Assembly (NCBI GenBank): GCA_044220975.1
Contig: JBGAPZ010000006.1
Location: 62,001-126,000 of the forward strand
DNA from: SZUA-430 sp044220975
Lineage (GTDB): Bacteria > Pseudomonadota > Alphaproteobacteria > Micropepsales > Micropepsaceae
DNA: 64,000 bases
Direction: 5' to 3'
Shown piece by piece: positions 32,870 through 41,393 of the stretch (position 1 is its first letter; each line of letters opens with the position of its first letter). The notes beneath the pieces are model-generated. The model was not told the origin of the DNA, searched no databases, and saw only the letters and a program-made list of their open reading frames with translations. A program made the position numbers and the translations under genes.

Positions 32870-33343
32870 CTAGCCCACCTCTTCGAGGCCGTGACCGGGT
32901 CTGTTCTTTGTCGCCCACGGGGCAGAGAGGTCGGTCAACCAGGCATCCAGGCATTCAACATCGAGCTTGATCGCACCGCCGCCTGCGAAGGTGAGCGTGA
33001 TGGTGCCGGAGAGATCGCTGTTCGGTTCGAAGCCAAGCGTCATCAGCGCCGCAATCGCTTCGGTGTTCGCAAGCCTGAGGCCTTGCGTCTGCACGCGCCG
33101 TACTGTGTCGAAGTGGAGCGCCGAGCGCACGCGGCGGTAGGGCGCATTCTTGTCCGCCTTCGCACCTTTGCCCTTTTCCGTTTCCAGATCTTCCCACATG
33201 AAGCGGTTGAAAATGAGCGCGAAGCGGCGCTTGGCCTTGTCCAGTCCAAGGTCCGCCATCGTCACCAATGCGTCCTGCAAATGCGCGGCGATCACGCTTA
33301 GGTCCAGCGTGTCGATGGCGCGGAGGCGGAGGGGCGATGTCAT
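32870..33343 (-). CDS. DUF2948 family protein
   Basis: The product is 157 aa. It has the DUF2948 pattern: SPLRLRAIDTLDLSVIAAHLQDA at the start, FALIFNRFMWE, and the C-terminal DVECLDAWLTDLSAPW. The function is unknown. The gene is almost always found beside murA and hisD, as here (100 bp after murA, 5 bp before hisD). ATG 33343 gives the normal family length. Confidence 0.9.
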   Translation of the reverse strand: MTSPLRLRAIDTLDLSVIAAHLQDALVTMADLGLDKAKRRFALIFNRFMWEDLETEKGKGAKADKNAPYRRVRSALHFDTVRRVQTQGLRLANTEAIAALMTLGFEPNSDLSGTITLTFAGGGAIKLDVECLDAWLTDLSAPWATKNRPGHGLEEVG

Positions 33344-33443
33344 GCGGGCGGAAAGTGCAGAAAATGGCGGCGCTGTGCAAGCGGAGAACAAGGCACGGGG
33401 ATCAGCTATCCCGAGCCCCGGCCAGCAAATTTCCGCGGGACGT

Positions 33444-34727
33444 CTAACCCTTAACGCGCTTGATATCTGCGCCCAGCGCCGAAAGCTTTTCTTCGATGCG
33501 TTCGAAGCCGCGGTCGAGGTGGTAGACGCGGTTTACGACGGTTTCACCTTCGGCGGCGAGGCCCGCAATGATCAAGCTCACCGACGCACGCAGGTCGGTC
33601 GCCATGACTTCCGCGCCGCGCAGGCGCGGCACGCCGCGCACGATCGCGGTTTGATGTTCGATCGTGATGTCGGCACCCATGCGTGCAAGTTCCGGCGCGT
33701 GCATGAAACGGTTTTCAAAGATCGTCTCGGTGATGTGCGAAACGCCGTGCGCCGTCGCCATCAGGGCCATCAGCTGGGCTTGCATATCGGTCGGGAAGCC
33801 CGGGTACGGTTCCGTCGTCACGTCGACCCCGGTGTAATGCGCGCCGTTGCGGGAGATGCGCAAACCACGGTTCGTGGGGGCGATCTTTACGCCCGCCGCT
33901 TCGAGCAACGGGATCACCGCGCCGATCGTGTCGCCGCGCGCGCCCACGAGCTCAACTTCGCCGCCGGTGGCTGCAACCGCCATCGCGTATGTGCCGGTTT
34001 CGATGCGGTCGGGGATGACGGTGTAATTCGTGCCATGCAGGCGGTCGACGCCTTCGATCGTAATCGTGCGCGTATCGAGTCCCGTGATCTTTGCGCCCAT
34101 CGCTTGAAGGCAAAGGCCAAGGTCGGTGATCTCAGGCTCCATCGCCGCGTTCTCGAGGACCGTGGTGCCCTTCGCAAGGCATGCGGCCATCATGAGATTT
34201 TCTGTCGCGCCGACGGAGACGAACGGAAATTGGAACGTCGCGCCATGCAGGCCGCCCTTGGCGCTTGCGATGACGTAGCCGCTGTCGATTTCGATTTGCG
34301 CACCCATGGCCTCGAGGCCCTTGATGTGCAGGTCCACGGGCCTTGTCCCGATCGCGCAGCCGCCGGGCAGCGACACCTTCGCCTTATGACAGCGCGCGAG
34401 CAGCGGGCCGATGACGAGGAAGCTCGCGCGCATTTTGCGTACGAGTTCATATGGGGCTTCAGTCGAGGCGATGTTCTTTGCGTGAAGTTGCAGGACGCGG
34501 CCTTCAGCCTCCGCATGACCGTTGCCGTTCATCGTGAGGCCCACGCCGAGGCCACCCAAGATTGCCGCGAGCTGCGAGATGTCGGTCAGATGCGGCACGC
34601 TCGCCAGCGTCAACGGTTCGTCCGTGAGCAAGCTTGCGACCATCAGCGGCAAGGCCGCGTTCTTGGCACCGGAAATGCGGACTTCGCCGTTCAGACGGCG
34701 CCCCCCGCGAATTTGAATTCTGTCCAC
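33444..34727 (-). CDS. murA: UDP-N-acetylglucosamine 1-carboxyvinyltransferase
   Basis: The product is 427 aa. MurA transfers enolpyruvate from PEP to UDP-GlcNAc, the first committed step of peptidoglycan synthesis. The N-terminus has the catalytic Lys in ISGAKNAALPLM, and the active-site Cys is in PGGCAIGTRPVDLH, the residue attacked by fosfomycin, so a Cys-type enzyme is expected. The C-terminal substrate site is FPTDMQAQLMAL. The start is GTG at 34727 with GGGA 8 nt upstream. It heads the conserved block. Confidence 0.97.
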   Translation of the reverse strand: MDRIQIRGGRRLNGEVRISGAKNAALPLMVASLLTDEPLTLASVPHLTDISQLAAILGGLGVGLTMNGNGHAEAEGRVLQLHAKNIASTEAPYELVRKMRASFLVIGPLLARCHKAKVSLPGGCAIGTRPVDLHIKGLEAMGAQIEIDSGYVIASAKGGLHGATFQFPFVSVGATENLMMAACLAKGTTVLENAAMEPEITDLGLCLQAMGAKITGLDTRTITIEGVDRLHGTNYTVIPDRIETGTYAMAVAATGGEVELVGARGDTIGAVIPLLEAAGVKIAPTNRGLRISRNGAHYTGVDVTTEPYPGFPTDMQAQLMALMATAHGVSHITETIFENRFMHAPELARMGADITIEHQTAIVRGVPRLRGAEVMATDLRASVSLIIAGLAAEGETVVNRVYHLDRGFERIEEKLSALGADIKRVKG

Positions 34728-34847
34728 GCAACTGTCCCGATGAGTGAATCCGCAAATCACTTCGCGGGCTGAGCATAGCGCTCACTAACTGAGGGCGAAA
34801 CGTGTAGCCCGCCACCCGGGGCCAAACAATGGCGGCAATGCCAGGAC

Positions 34848-35015
34848 TTAGGCCGGATTCTCACCGGTTTTGGGCGGCTTTGCGGCGGGTCGCGGCAAAG
34901 CAGCGTCGCTTTCCGGATGTGCTTGCGCACGGGCCTGGGCTTTGCGCCGCTTCAGATTGGCGCGCAAGGCCGCAGCCAGGCGGTCAGGTTTAGCGGGTTT
35001 TCGCTGCTCACTCAT
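34848..35015 (-). CDS. Small basic protein upstream of murA
   Basis: This is a 55-codon protein: MSEQRKPAKPDRLAAALRAN, then LKRRKAQARAQAH and a Pro/Ala tail. Short Lys/Arg-rich proteins with DRLAAALRANLKRRKAQ in this position ahead of murA are widespread in alphaproteobacteria and have no known function. A GTGAAG site precedes the ATG. It is divergent from msrA. Confidence 0.75.
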   Translation of the reverse strand: MSEQRKPAKPDRLAAALRANLKRRKAQARAQAHPESDAALPRPAAKPPKTGENPA

Positions 35016-35100
35016 GCTTCACCGAAACGTCAGCGCGGTTGGCGTGCGCGCATACCAGCTTATATCCTCGCTCCAACACAAGCGAGAATGGAGACAAGCG

Positions 35101-35757
35101 ATGGCCCTGTTCGGATTGAAGAAGAAGAGCGTCATGCCGTCGCCGGGCGAGGCGTTGCCGGGGCGCGGCACGGGGATGCGGGTGCCTGCGGAGCACCATG
35201 TGTTGGGCACGCGGATGGGGCCGCCGTTTCCGGACGGGCTTGAGCTTGCGATGTTCGGGCTCGGGTGCTTTTGGGGCGCAGAGCGCAAGTTTTGGCAGCA
35301 GGACGGCGTCTATTCGACGGCAGTCGGATACGCTGCCGGCATGACACCCAACCCAACCTACGAAGAAGTGTGCTCGGGTATGACCGGGCACAACGAGGTC
35401 GTGCGCGTCGTGTTCGACGCGAAGAAGATTTCGTACGAGCAGTTGCTCAAGGTCTTTTGGGAGAGCCACGATCCGACGCAGGGCATGCGCCAAGGCAACG
35501 ATGTGGGGACGCAATACCGTTCCGGCATCTATGTCGCGAACGACGCCCAACGAAAGGCGGCCGAGGCATCGCGTGCGATGTATCAGGATCTAATCACGAA
35601 GGCCGGGCACGGAAAGATTTCGACCGAGATCATGGACGCGCCCACGTTCTACTATGCCGAGACCTACCACCAGCAGTATCTGGCAAAGAACCCGGATGGG
35701 TATTGCGGCTTGGGGGGTGTAGGCGTGAGCTGCCCGATTGGGTTGGCGCGAGCCTGA
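35101..35757 (+). CDS. msrA: Peptide-methionine (S)-S-oxide reductase MsrA
   Basis: The product is 218 aa. MsrA reduces S-methionine sulfoxide in proteins. The catalytic Cys is in GLGCFWGAER, and further family residues are TPNPTYEEVCSG, GHNEVVRVVFD and RSGIYVANDAQ. The C-terminal YCGLGGVGVSCPIG carries recycling Cys residues. A GGAG-type site precedes ATG 35101, and the N-terminus before residue 45 is a family-typical extension. A hairpin follows the stop. Confidence 0.96.
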   Translation: MALFGLKKKSVMPSPGEALPGRGTGMRVPAEHHVLGTRMGPPFPDGLELAMFGLGCFWGAERKFWQQDGVYSTAVGYAAGMTPNPTYEEVCSGMTGHNEVVRVVFDAKKISYEQLLKVFWESHDPTQGMRQGNDVGTQYRSGIYVANDAQRKAAEASRAMYQDLITKAGHGKISTEIMDAPTFYYAETYHQQYLAKNPDGYCGLGGVGVSCPIGLARA

Positions 35758-35767
35758 CGGGATAAGC

Positions 35768-35790
35768 GGTCGGAAGCACAGCTTCTGACC
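35768..35790 (+). terminator. Hairpin after msrA
   Basis: GGTCGGAAGC pairs with GCTTCTGACC around ACA (one G-U pair). There is little U-run, so efficient termination is uncertain. Confidence 0.4.
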
Positions 35791-35856
35791 CCTGATTTCC
35801 GCGGCCTGCGGCCCCTTCCCTCGACGCGCCCCGCGCGCTATACCCCGCCCCCTTAT

Positions 35857-35931
35857 GCTGTTGTAGCGTAGTGGTAGCGCAACGCCTTGGTAAGGCGTAG
35901 GTCGTGGGTTCAATTCCCACCAACAGCACCA
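35857..35931 (+). tRNA. tRNA-Thr (GGT)
   Basis: This is a 75-nt cloverleaf with encoded CCA. Acceptor arms are GCTGTTG/CAACAGC. The anticodon stem ACGCC/GGCGT encloses TTGGTAA, giving anticodon GGT. The T-arm is GTGGG-TTCAATT-CCCAC. A terminator follows. Confidence 0.97.
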
Positions 35932-35939
35932 GAAATTCG

Positions 35940-35976
35940 ACGCGCCGCATGCCTTAACAGGCTGCGGCGCGTTTTC
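35940..35976 (+). terminator. Terminator of tRNA-Thr
   Basis: ACGCGCCGCA pairs with TGCGGCGCGT (10 bp) and is followed by TTT, 9 nt after the tRNA 3' end. Confidence 0.8.
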
Positions 35977-36073
35977 GTTTGGGCTGGCAAGATCGACGGC
36001 TCACAACAAGTTCACGAGCGGCGTGATCGGATTTGCGTTAGTGCTCGCATCCGGTTCGATGAGGAGAAGTTTC

Positions 36074-36475
36074 ATGCGGCGCTTTGGTTTGACGATCGCT
36101 TCGCTTTGCGTGCTTGCGGGCACTGCAATTGCAGCTCCCGCGGTCGCGGTGCCGCCAGCCGCACCTGCCGCGCCGGTGCCGCTCTCCATCACGCTCTTCG
36201 ACAAAGAGAATTATCAGGGGCGCACGGTGAAGCTGACGGCGGCCACGCCGAACCTTGCCGTGCAGCAGTTCGAGGACAAGGTCGCAAGCTTTGAGGTTGC
36301 GGGTGCCGGCGACTGGGTGCTTTGCGAGAACCGCAACTATGGCGGACGTTGTGTGCGCGTGCAGTCGAAGGCCGGCGACATGCGCGTCGTGCAGCTCTTC
36401 GCGCGCGTGAGTTCGCTCTATCCGGTTCCGGCGCCACCTGCTCCGGTGGCACCGGTGACGCCGGCTGCGCAGTAA
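36074..36475 (+). CDS. Secreted beta/gamma-crystallin-like protein
   Basis: The product is 133 aa. A signal peptide (residues 1-24) and Ala/Pro linker precede one beta/gamma-crystallin-like double Greek-key domain: ITLFDKENYQGRTVKLT, then FEDKVASFEVAGAGDWVLCENRNYGGRCVRV. Two Cys (CENRNYGGRC) may form a disulfide. Members often bind calcium or sit in the envelope. The start ATG follows AGGAG by 8 nt. It is convergent with a paralog. Confidence 0.75.
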   Translation: MRRFGLTIASLCVLAGTAIAAPAVAVPPAAPAAPVPLSITLFDKENYQGRTVKLTAATPNLAVQQFEDKVASFEVAGAGDWVLCENRNYGGRCVRVQSKAGDMRVVQLFARVSSLYPVPAPPAPVAPVTPAAQ

Positions 36476-36484
36476 GTTCGAGGC

Positions 36485-36892
36485 TTACGGGTGCCGCGGC
36501 TTCGGCGGGGCCGGCGGCGGAACCGGCACGGGGTACAGCGAGGACACCTGGCCGTTGATCTTCAACCGCTTCAAGTCCTTTTCCTTCGCGTGCACGCGAA
36601 CGCACTTGCCCATGAAGTTACGGTGTTCGCACAACACCCAGTCGCGCGACCCGTTGATCCGCACACTCGCGATCACGTCGTTGAAGTCGATCTTGGCGAG
36701 GCTTGGAACCGCGCGATCGAACGTCAGCGTGCGGCCCCTAAAATTTGGCTGGTCGAACACGGAGATCACGGTCGGCGGCGGCATTTGCGACGGCGCGATC
36801 GTTGCGGCGGCGGGGTAATACGGCTGCGCCACAACATTGGCGGCGGAGGCCAGGACGGCAGCAGCGGCAACGGCTATGGCGAACGACTTCAT
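36485..36892 (-). CDS. Secreted beta/gamma-crystallin-like protein, paralog
   Basis: The product is 135 aa and has the same plan as the preceding convergent gene: a signal peptide ending ASAANVVAQ, then ISVFDQPNFRGRTLTF and SRDWVLCEHRNFMGKCVRV. The shared CEHRN/CENRN box and the SSLYPVPVPPP ending show a duplication with inversion. GGAG precedes ATG 36892. Confidence 0.75.
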   Translation of the reverse strand: MKSFAIAVAAAAVLASAANVVAQPYYPAAATIAPSQMPPPTVISVFDQPNFRGRTLTFDRAVPSLAKIDFNDVIASVRINGSRDWVLCEHRNFMGKCVRVHAKEKDLKRLKINGQVSSLYPVPVPPPAPPKPRHP

Positions 36893-37085
36893 TCCAATCT
36901 CCTTCAACATGCCGCCCCGAATTCGCGGCGGTGAAATAGTCGGACACGCGAGCCCTGGCAACCCCGCACTCGCGGCGAAACCGTCAGGCACGCATGTCTC
37001 CACAAGCGGCTTTTTGGCACGGATGGGCTGAACGGTAGGCGAACGGGGGTTTCACGCGCCGTTCACCTGCGCGGGCCGCGTGGGG

Positions 37086-38060
37086 TTAACGCTGGCTGCG
37101 CGCAAGCGTGGTGGGATGTTTCAGCTGCGCCGCCAACCGATCCGGATAGTCGGTGCAAAGTCCGTCCACACCGAGGTCGATGAGCAGGGCGAGATCCTCG
37201 GGCTTGTTTACCGTCCACGCGCCCACCTTCAGGCCGAGGTCGTGCGCCTCAGACATCGTGGTTCGGTTGATATCGGCGAAGAACGGGAACCAGCCATCGG
37301 CGCCTGCCGCCTTCGCGGCCTTGATGACGGAACCGCCGTGCTTCGATCGATCGAAGCCGCCGGTCCATGGTGCGCCCTCGCGCTCCATCTTGCGCAGTGC
37401 CTCGAGCTCCGGCTTCGGCGGCGGCCCGTGCTCTGCGGGGACGGGAGCCTCCGCAAAATAGCTTTGCGGAAGCGTCGTGAACCAGCACTCGACCCTCGGC
37501 GCGAGCTTTTTGGCTGCAATCAACGCCGGCCAATCGAACCCGACGAGCACCGTACGGTCGAGGAACTTTTCGCGTTTAACGACGCGGATGACGGCCTCAG
37601 CCATGACGTCAGGTGCGACGGTGCGCGTGCGGTCGAGGAAGTTGCTCTTGAGTTCGATCCAGAGACGCTCGTTCCCACCAGAGCGTTTGAGCATCCAGAT
37701 CACGTCGGCGAGGCGGGGGATTTTCTCGCCGTCCACTGCCATCTGATCGGGATGCCTGGCGCCATATTTCGAACCGGGCTTCAGGCGTCCGATGTCGTAG
37801 CTCGCAAGGTCCGCATAGGGGAGGTCTTTGATGAGCGGCGGCGGGACGTCGAGCCAGCGTCCATCTGCGTCGCGCACGATGTCCGGCTTCAAGGCGTCGT
37901 CGTGGAACACGACGACGGTTCCGTCCTTGGCCACATGCACGTCGAGTTCGAACCCGTCGACCCCGATATCGAGCGCGTGCGCGAATGCGGCCAGGGTGTT
38001 TTCCGGGCGCAGTCCCGCACCGCCACGGTGCGCAATGTTCAGGGAATTGCTCAACGTCAA
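37086..38060 (-). CDS. Glycerophosphodiester phosphodiesterase
   Basis: The product is up to 324 aa. The GDPD TIM-barrel motifs are clear: HRGGAGLRPENTLAAF, FELDVHVAKDGTVVVFHDD and LGVDGLCTDYPDRL. It hydrolyses deacylated phospholipids to glycerol-3-phosphate and an alcohol. It has no signal peptide and so is probably cytoplasmic. The only start before the motif is TTG at 38060 with no good ribosome site, so the N-terminus is uncertain. Confidence 0.92.
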   Translation of the reverse strand: MTLSNSLNIAHRGGAGLRPENTLAAFAHALDIGVDGFELDVHVAKDGTVVVFHDDALKPDIVRDADGRWLDVPPPLIKDLPYADLASYDIGRLKPGSKYGARHPDQMAVDGEKIPRLADVIWMLKRSGGNERLWIELKSNFLDRTRTVAPDVMAEAVIRVVKREKFLDRTVLVGFDWPALIAAKKLAPRVECWFTTLPQSYFAEAPVPAEHGPPPKPELEALRKMEREGAPWTGGFDRSKHGGSVIKAAKAAGADGWFPFFADINRTTMSEAHDLGLKVGAWTVNKPEDLALLIDLGVDGLCTDYPDRLAAQLKHPTTLARSQR

Positions 38061-38223
38061 AGGTGATTCAAACCAACAGCCGGAACTACATTAGCACCAC
38101 TGGCCCCATGCATGGTGCTCAAGAAATGTGCGAATTTTTCGGCCGAGCGGCGGAACGAACCATGCACGCGCTTGCCTTCGCCGCCCAATCGGACATCATG
38201 CCAGGCGGGGGAGTTGGGTGACC

Positions 38224-39156
38224 ATGGTTCGTTCGTTCGTAGGCCTTGTTGCGTTCGCGCTTAGCGTCGCGCTTGCGCATGCCGACACCGGTAGCTGGAA
38301 AATCACCAAGGACCACTGGGACGCGGACGACGAGGTGCGCTTCGGCGCGTTCGTTGCGGGCTTCGGCGAGCACGATTGCAAAGACCCGGCCAGCTGTTTC
38401 AAGAGCACCGCCAACCCCTATCGCGATAGCGACCCGCCGAACCTGCGCATGGACGGCGATTGCGCCGACTTCGTCTATCAGTTGCGCGCCTATTTCGCGT
38501 GGAAGAACCGTCTGCCGTTTTCGTATCCGATCTACGTGATGTCACGCTCGGGGCCGACGGACGACTTTCGTTTTTCGGATGCAGGCAATCAGGTCGTCGC
38601 GCGCCTGCAGCTTGAGTGGCAGGCCGATACCGATCCCGCGAAGCTGTTGCTCGATTTGCGCGGCACGGTTTCGACCGCGATGTTCCGCATCGAGCACACG
38701 TTCGACAACGGCTACAGCGCGAGCGATTTCTATTCGCCGAAGATCGAACGCGGCGCGATCCGTGCGGGCTCGATCATCTACGACCCGTGGGGTCACGTCG
38801 TTTACGTCTTTAAGGTCGACGACGACGGTACCGTGCACTACGTGGATTCGAATCCCGACCGCCAGGTCACGCGCGGCACGTTCGGCCCGCAATTCCCGCG
38901 CACCGCACCCGCACTCGGATCGGGCTTTTGGAATTGGCGGCCGATCAAGCTTGTCGACTACACGAAAGACGCCGACGGCAACCTGATCAACGGACGGTTT
39001 GTGGTCGCCTCGAACGCGGAGCTTTCGGACTACGGGATCGAGCAATACTACGGCACCGAAGCCAACGATGCGCACGATTGGAAGCAGGCCAAGTACAAGA
39101 GCCGCGGCAAGGAATTGGGCTTCTACGACTTCGTCAAAGCGAAGCTGGCGAAGTAA
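38224..39156 (+). CDS. Secreted protein with papain/NlpC-like pattern
   Basis: The product is 310 aa with a signal peptide (residues 1-21). The order DGDCADFVYQLRAYFA then WGHVVYVFKVDDDGTVHYVDSNP gives a Cys followed by His, as in NlpC/P60 and amidase-type peptidases, so a cell-wall hydrolase is possible. The rest does not match a family I recognise. A GTG at 38218 is an alternative start. It lies 84 bp upstream of the MFS gene. Confidence 0.6.
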   Translation: MVRSFVGLVAFALSVALAHADTGSWKITKDHWDADDEVRFGAFVAGFGEHDCKDPASCFKSTANPYRDSDPPNLRMDGDCADFVYQLRAYFAWKNRLPFSYPIYVMSRSGPTDDFRFSDAGNQVVARLQLEWQADTDPAKLLLDLRGTVSTAMFRIEHTFDNGYSASDFYSPKIERGAIRAGSIIYDPWGHVVYVFKVDDDGTVHYVDSNPDRQVTRGTFGPQFPRTAPALGSGFWNWRPIKLVDYTKDADGNLINGRFVVASNAELSDYGIEQYYGTEANDAHDWKQAKYKSRGKELGFYDFVKAKLAK

Positions 39157-39239
39157 CGTGCCACCCCTCAAGCGCGGATGTTCTTTCCAGGTTGCAATTC
39201 CGTGATAGGTACCAAGGCAACCTAAGGAACACCCTCCCC

Positions 39240-40682
39240 GTGCAAAAGGCCGTCCCGCAGACAGGCAAGCTCTCACTCGGCACGAAGCTCGCCTACGGTT
39301 TCGGCGCGGTGGCGTACGGCATCAAGGACGGCGGGTTCGCGTATTTTCTGCTGCTGTTCTACAGCCAGGTGATCGGGCTCGATGCGGGTGCAGTGGGCGT
39401 GGCGATCACGCTCGCGCTTATCGTCGATGCCATCAGCGATCCGATCGTCGGCTATTGGTCCGACAATCTGCATTCGCGATGGGGCCGGCGGCATCCCTTT
39501 CTTTATGCCTCCGCCATTCCCGTCGCCGCCACGTATTACTTGCTCTGGAACCCGCCCGTCGGCTGGTCGAACGAGTCGCTGTTTTGGTACTTGTTTGCGC
39601 TCGCGGTTTTGATCCGAACCTTCATCACGCTGAACGAAACGCCGAGTTCGGCGCTCACCCCGGAACTGACGGCGGACTACGACGAGCGCGCGACGCTGAT
39701 CTCCTGGCGTTTGTATTTTGCTTGGACCGGCGGCAACGCGATGTCGGTCCTGATGTTCGTGGCACTCTTCCCAGCGTTTGCGACCGCGACCACGACGGGC
39801 CAGTTCAACCGCGAGGCCTATGCGGTCTACGGCGTCATCGCCGCGGGTCTGATGGGCCTTTCGATTATCGCTTCGGCGCTTGGAACCCATTCGCGCATTC
39901 CGCACCTCAAAGCGCCGCCGCCGAAGCGGCGCATGACGCCAGGGCTCGTCTTCAAGGAAGTTTTCGAGACGCTTTCAAACCGCTCTTTCGTTGCACTCTT
40001 CGTTGCGACCGCGTTCGGTTCGATCGGCGCAGGCCTTTCGGCCGCGCTCGCTTTCTACATCTCGACCTACTTCTGGAAATTTACGCCCGCCGAAATCGGC
40101 GGCTTGGTGATCGGCGTTTTCCTGTCTGCGGTCATCGGTGCGGCGCTAGCCCCATTTGTTGTGCGCACGATCGGCAAGAAATGGGGCGCGATGGTCGTTG
40201 GCCTTATCGCTTTCCTCGGCTCTCCATTGCCGATCGTATTGAAGCTGTCCGGTTTGCTGGACGCCGGCACGCCGCAGTTCATCTACCTCTTGGTTCTTGT
40301 CACCGGCATCGTCGATGTCGGCCTGATCGTGTGCTTCCAAATCCTGACCGCCGCGATGATGGCCGATCTTGTCGAGCAAGCGGAACTGAAGACCGGCCGG
40401 CGCTCGGAAGGTACGTTCGTCTCAGCCGTAACCTTCATCCGCAAGATGGTGTCGGGATTGGGCGTGATGGCGGCGACCGTCGTCCTGACGTTCGCGGGCC
40501 TCAAAGCTGGTGCCAAACCCGAAGACGTTCCCGCCGATGTCGTCTGGCGGCTCGGCGCTTATTACGTGCCCGTCATCTTGGCGTTTTGGATGGCGATGAT
40601 GGCGGCGATCGGGTTCTACCGGCTGGACCGCGGCGACCATGAGGAAAATCTGCGGCAGTTGGCCGAGCGTGCAGGCATTTAG
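39240..40682 (+). CDS. GPH/MFS-type sugar:cation symporter family transporter
   Basis: The product is 480 aa with about 12 helices. The motifs DAISDPIVGYWSDNLHSRWGRRHPFLY and the central ETPSSALTPELTADYDERA match the MFS_2 (GPH) group, which includes melibiose and xyloside carriers, and some lysophospholipid carriers. The start is GTG at 39240, and AAGGA lies 12 nt upstream. The neighbours do not reveal the substrate. Confidence 0.88.
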   Translation: MQKAVPQTGKLSLGTKLAYGFGAVAYGIKDGGFAYFLLLFYSQVIGLDAGAVGVAITLALIVDAISDPIVGYWSDNLHSRWGRRHPFLYASAIPVAATYYLLWNPPVGWSNESLFWYLFALAVLIRTFITLNETPSSALTPELTADYDERATLISWRLYFAWTGGNAMSVLMFVALFPAFATATTTGQFNREAYAVYGVIAAGLMGLSIIASALGTHSRIPHLKAPPPKRRMTPGLVFKEVFETLSNRSFVALFVATAFGSIGAGLSAALAFYISTYFWKFTPAEIGGLVIGVFLSAVIGAALAPFVVRTIGKKWGAMVVGLIAFLGSPLPIVLKLSGLLDAGTPQFIYLLVLVTGIVDVGLIVCFQILTAAMMADLVEQAELKTGRRSEGTFVSAVTFIRKMVSGLGVMAATVVLTFAGLKAGAKPEDVPADVVWRLGAYYVPVILAFWMAMMAAIGFYRLDRGDHEENLRQLAERAGI

Positions 40683-40802
40683 GCGCTCCTGACTGCTGCC
40701 TTCGCCAGCGGTCGCGAGGGCGATATGTGACGGGTTGCAAATTGCGTTCCGGTAACTTTCTCGCCAGAATGCGTCATTCTCTCGATGGTTCGGATTTCAA
40801 CG

Positions 40803-41393
40803 ATGCGTTTGCGTGTTGCGTTCATGGTCGCGGCCTTGTTGCCGCTTTCGGGGTGTGCGAGTTGGGGCATCTTGCCGTCGACCGTCGAGACAACGGAATC
40901 GCCGTTCAAGAGTTACAAAAGCGCAGAAGACGCCTATGCGCAGGTGAAGCCGTACGTCACCACGCAGAAGGAGCTGAAGGCGCGCGGGTTCGATCCGTAC
41001 ACGACGCCGAACATCAAGGTTTTGAACTATCTGGACATGGTGCCGCGCTTCCTGCCGCAGCAGTCGATGAAGCAGGAAGATTTAGACCCGGCCGTGCAGT
41101 CCTGTTTGACCGCGCGCGAGCGCTGCACGGGGTGGCTGGCCGAGCCTTCAATTTCGTCGAAGGACCGCACCGGCAACGTGGCGCTGGACGTGCTGGGCTT
41201 TGAGCGCGAGACGACCGGCACGGGCTGGAAGGCCTCCATGCTGCTCCTCATTCAAGACGGTGTCGTCGTCTACAAACTTTGGTCGGGCACGCCTGCGATC
41301 CTTGAGGTCAAGACGGAGAAGAAGCCGCTTGGGCCGTTTCAGGATCTATCGGGCGCTGCAGCTTCGGCAGTTACGAGCGCGGTGAAGCCCTGA
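40803..41393 (+). CDS. Putative lipoprotein of unknown function
   Basis: The product is 196 aa. The signal sequence ends in a lipobox (LLPLSGC at residues 12-18), so the protein is probably lipid-anchored. The mature part has no known motif. It includes LTARERCTGW and GWKASMLLLIQDG VVYKL-like strands. The stop overlaps the start region of the next gene (CTGA), suggesting co-translation. Confidence 0.7.
   Translation: MRLRVAFMVAALLPLSGCASWGILPSTVETTESPFKSYKSAEDAYAQVKPYVTTQKELKARGFDPYTTPNIKVLNYLDMVPRFLPQQSMKQEDLDPAVQSCLTARERCTGWLAEPSISSKDRTGNVALDVLGFERETTGTGWKASMLLLIQDGVVVYKLWSGTPAILEVKTEKKPLGPFQDLSGAAASAVTSAVKP

Noticed and set aside
34870..35100. Extended N-terminus of MsrA from 34870
   Set aside because: It would overlap the small gene upstream of murA on the other strand and adds an Arg-rich segment absent from the family.
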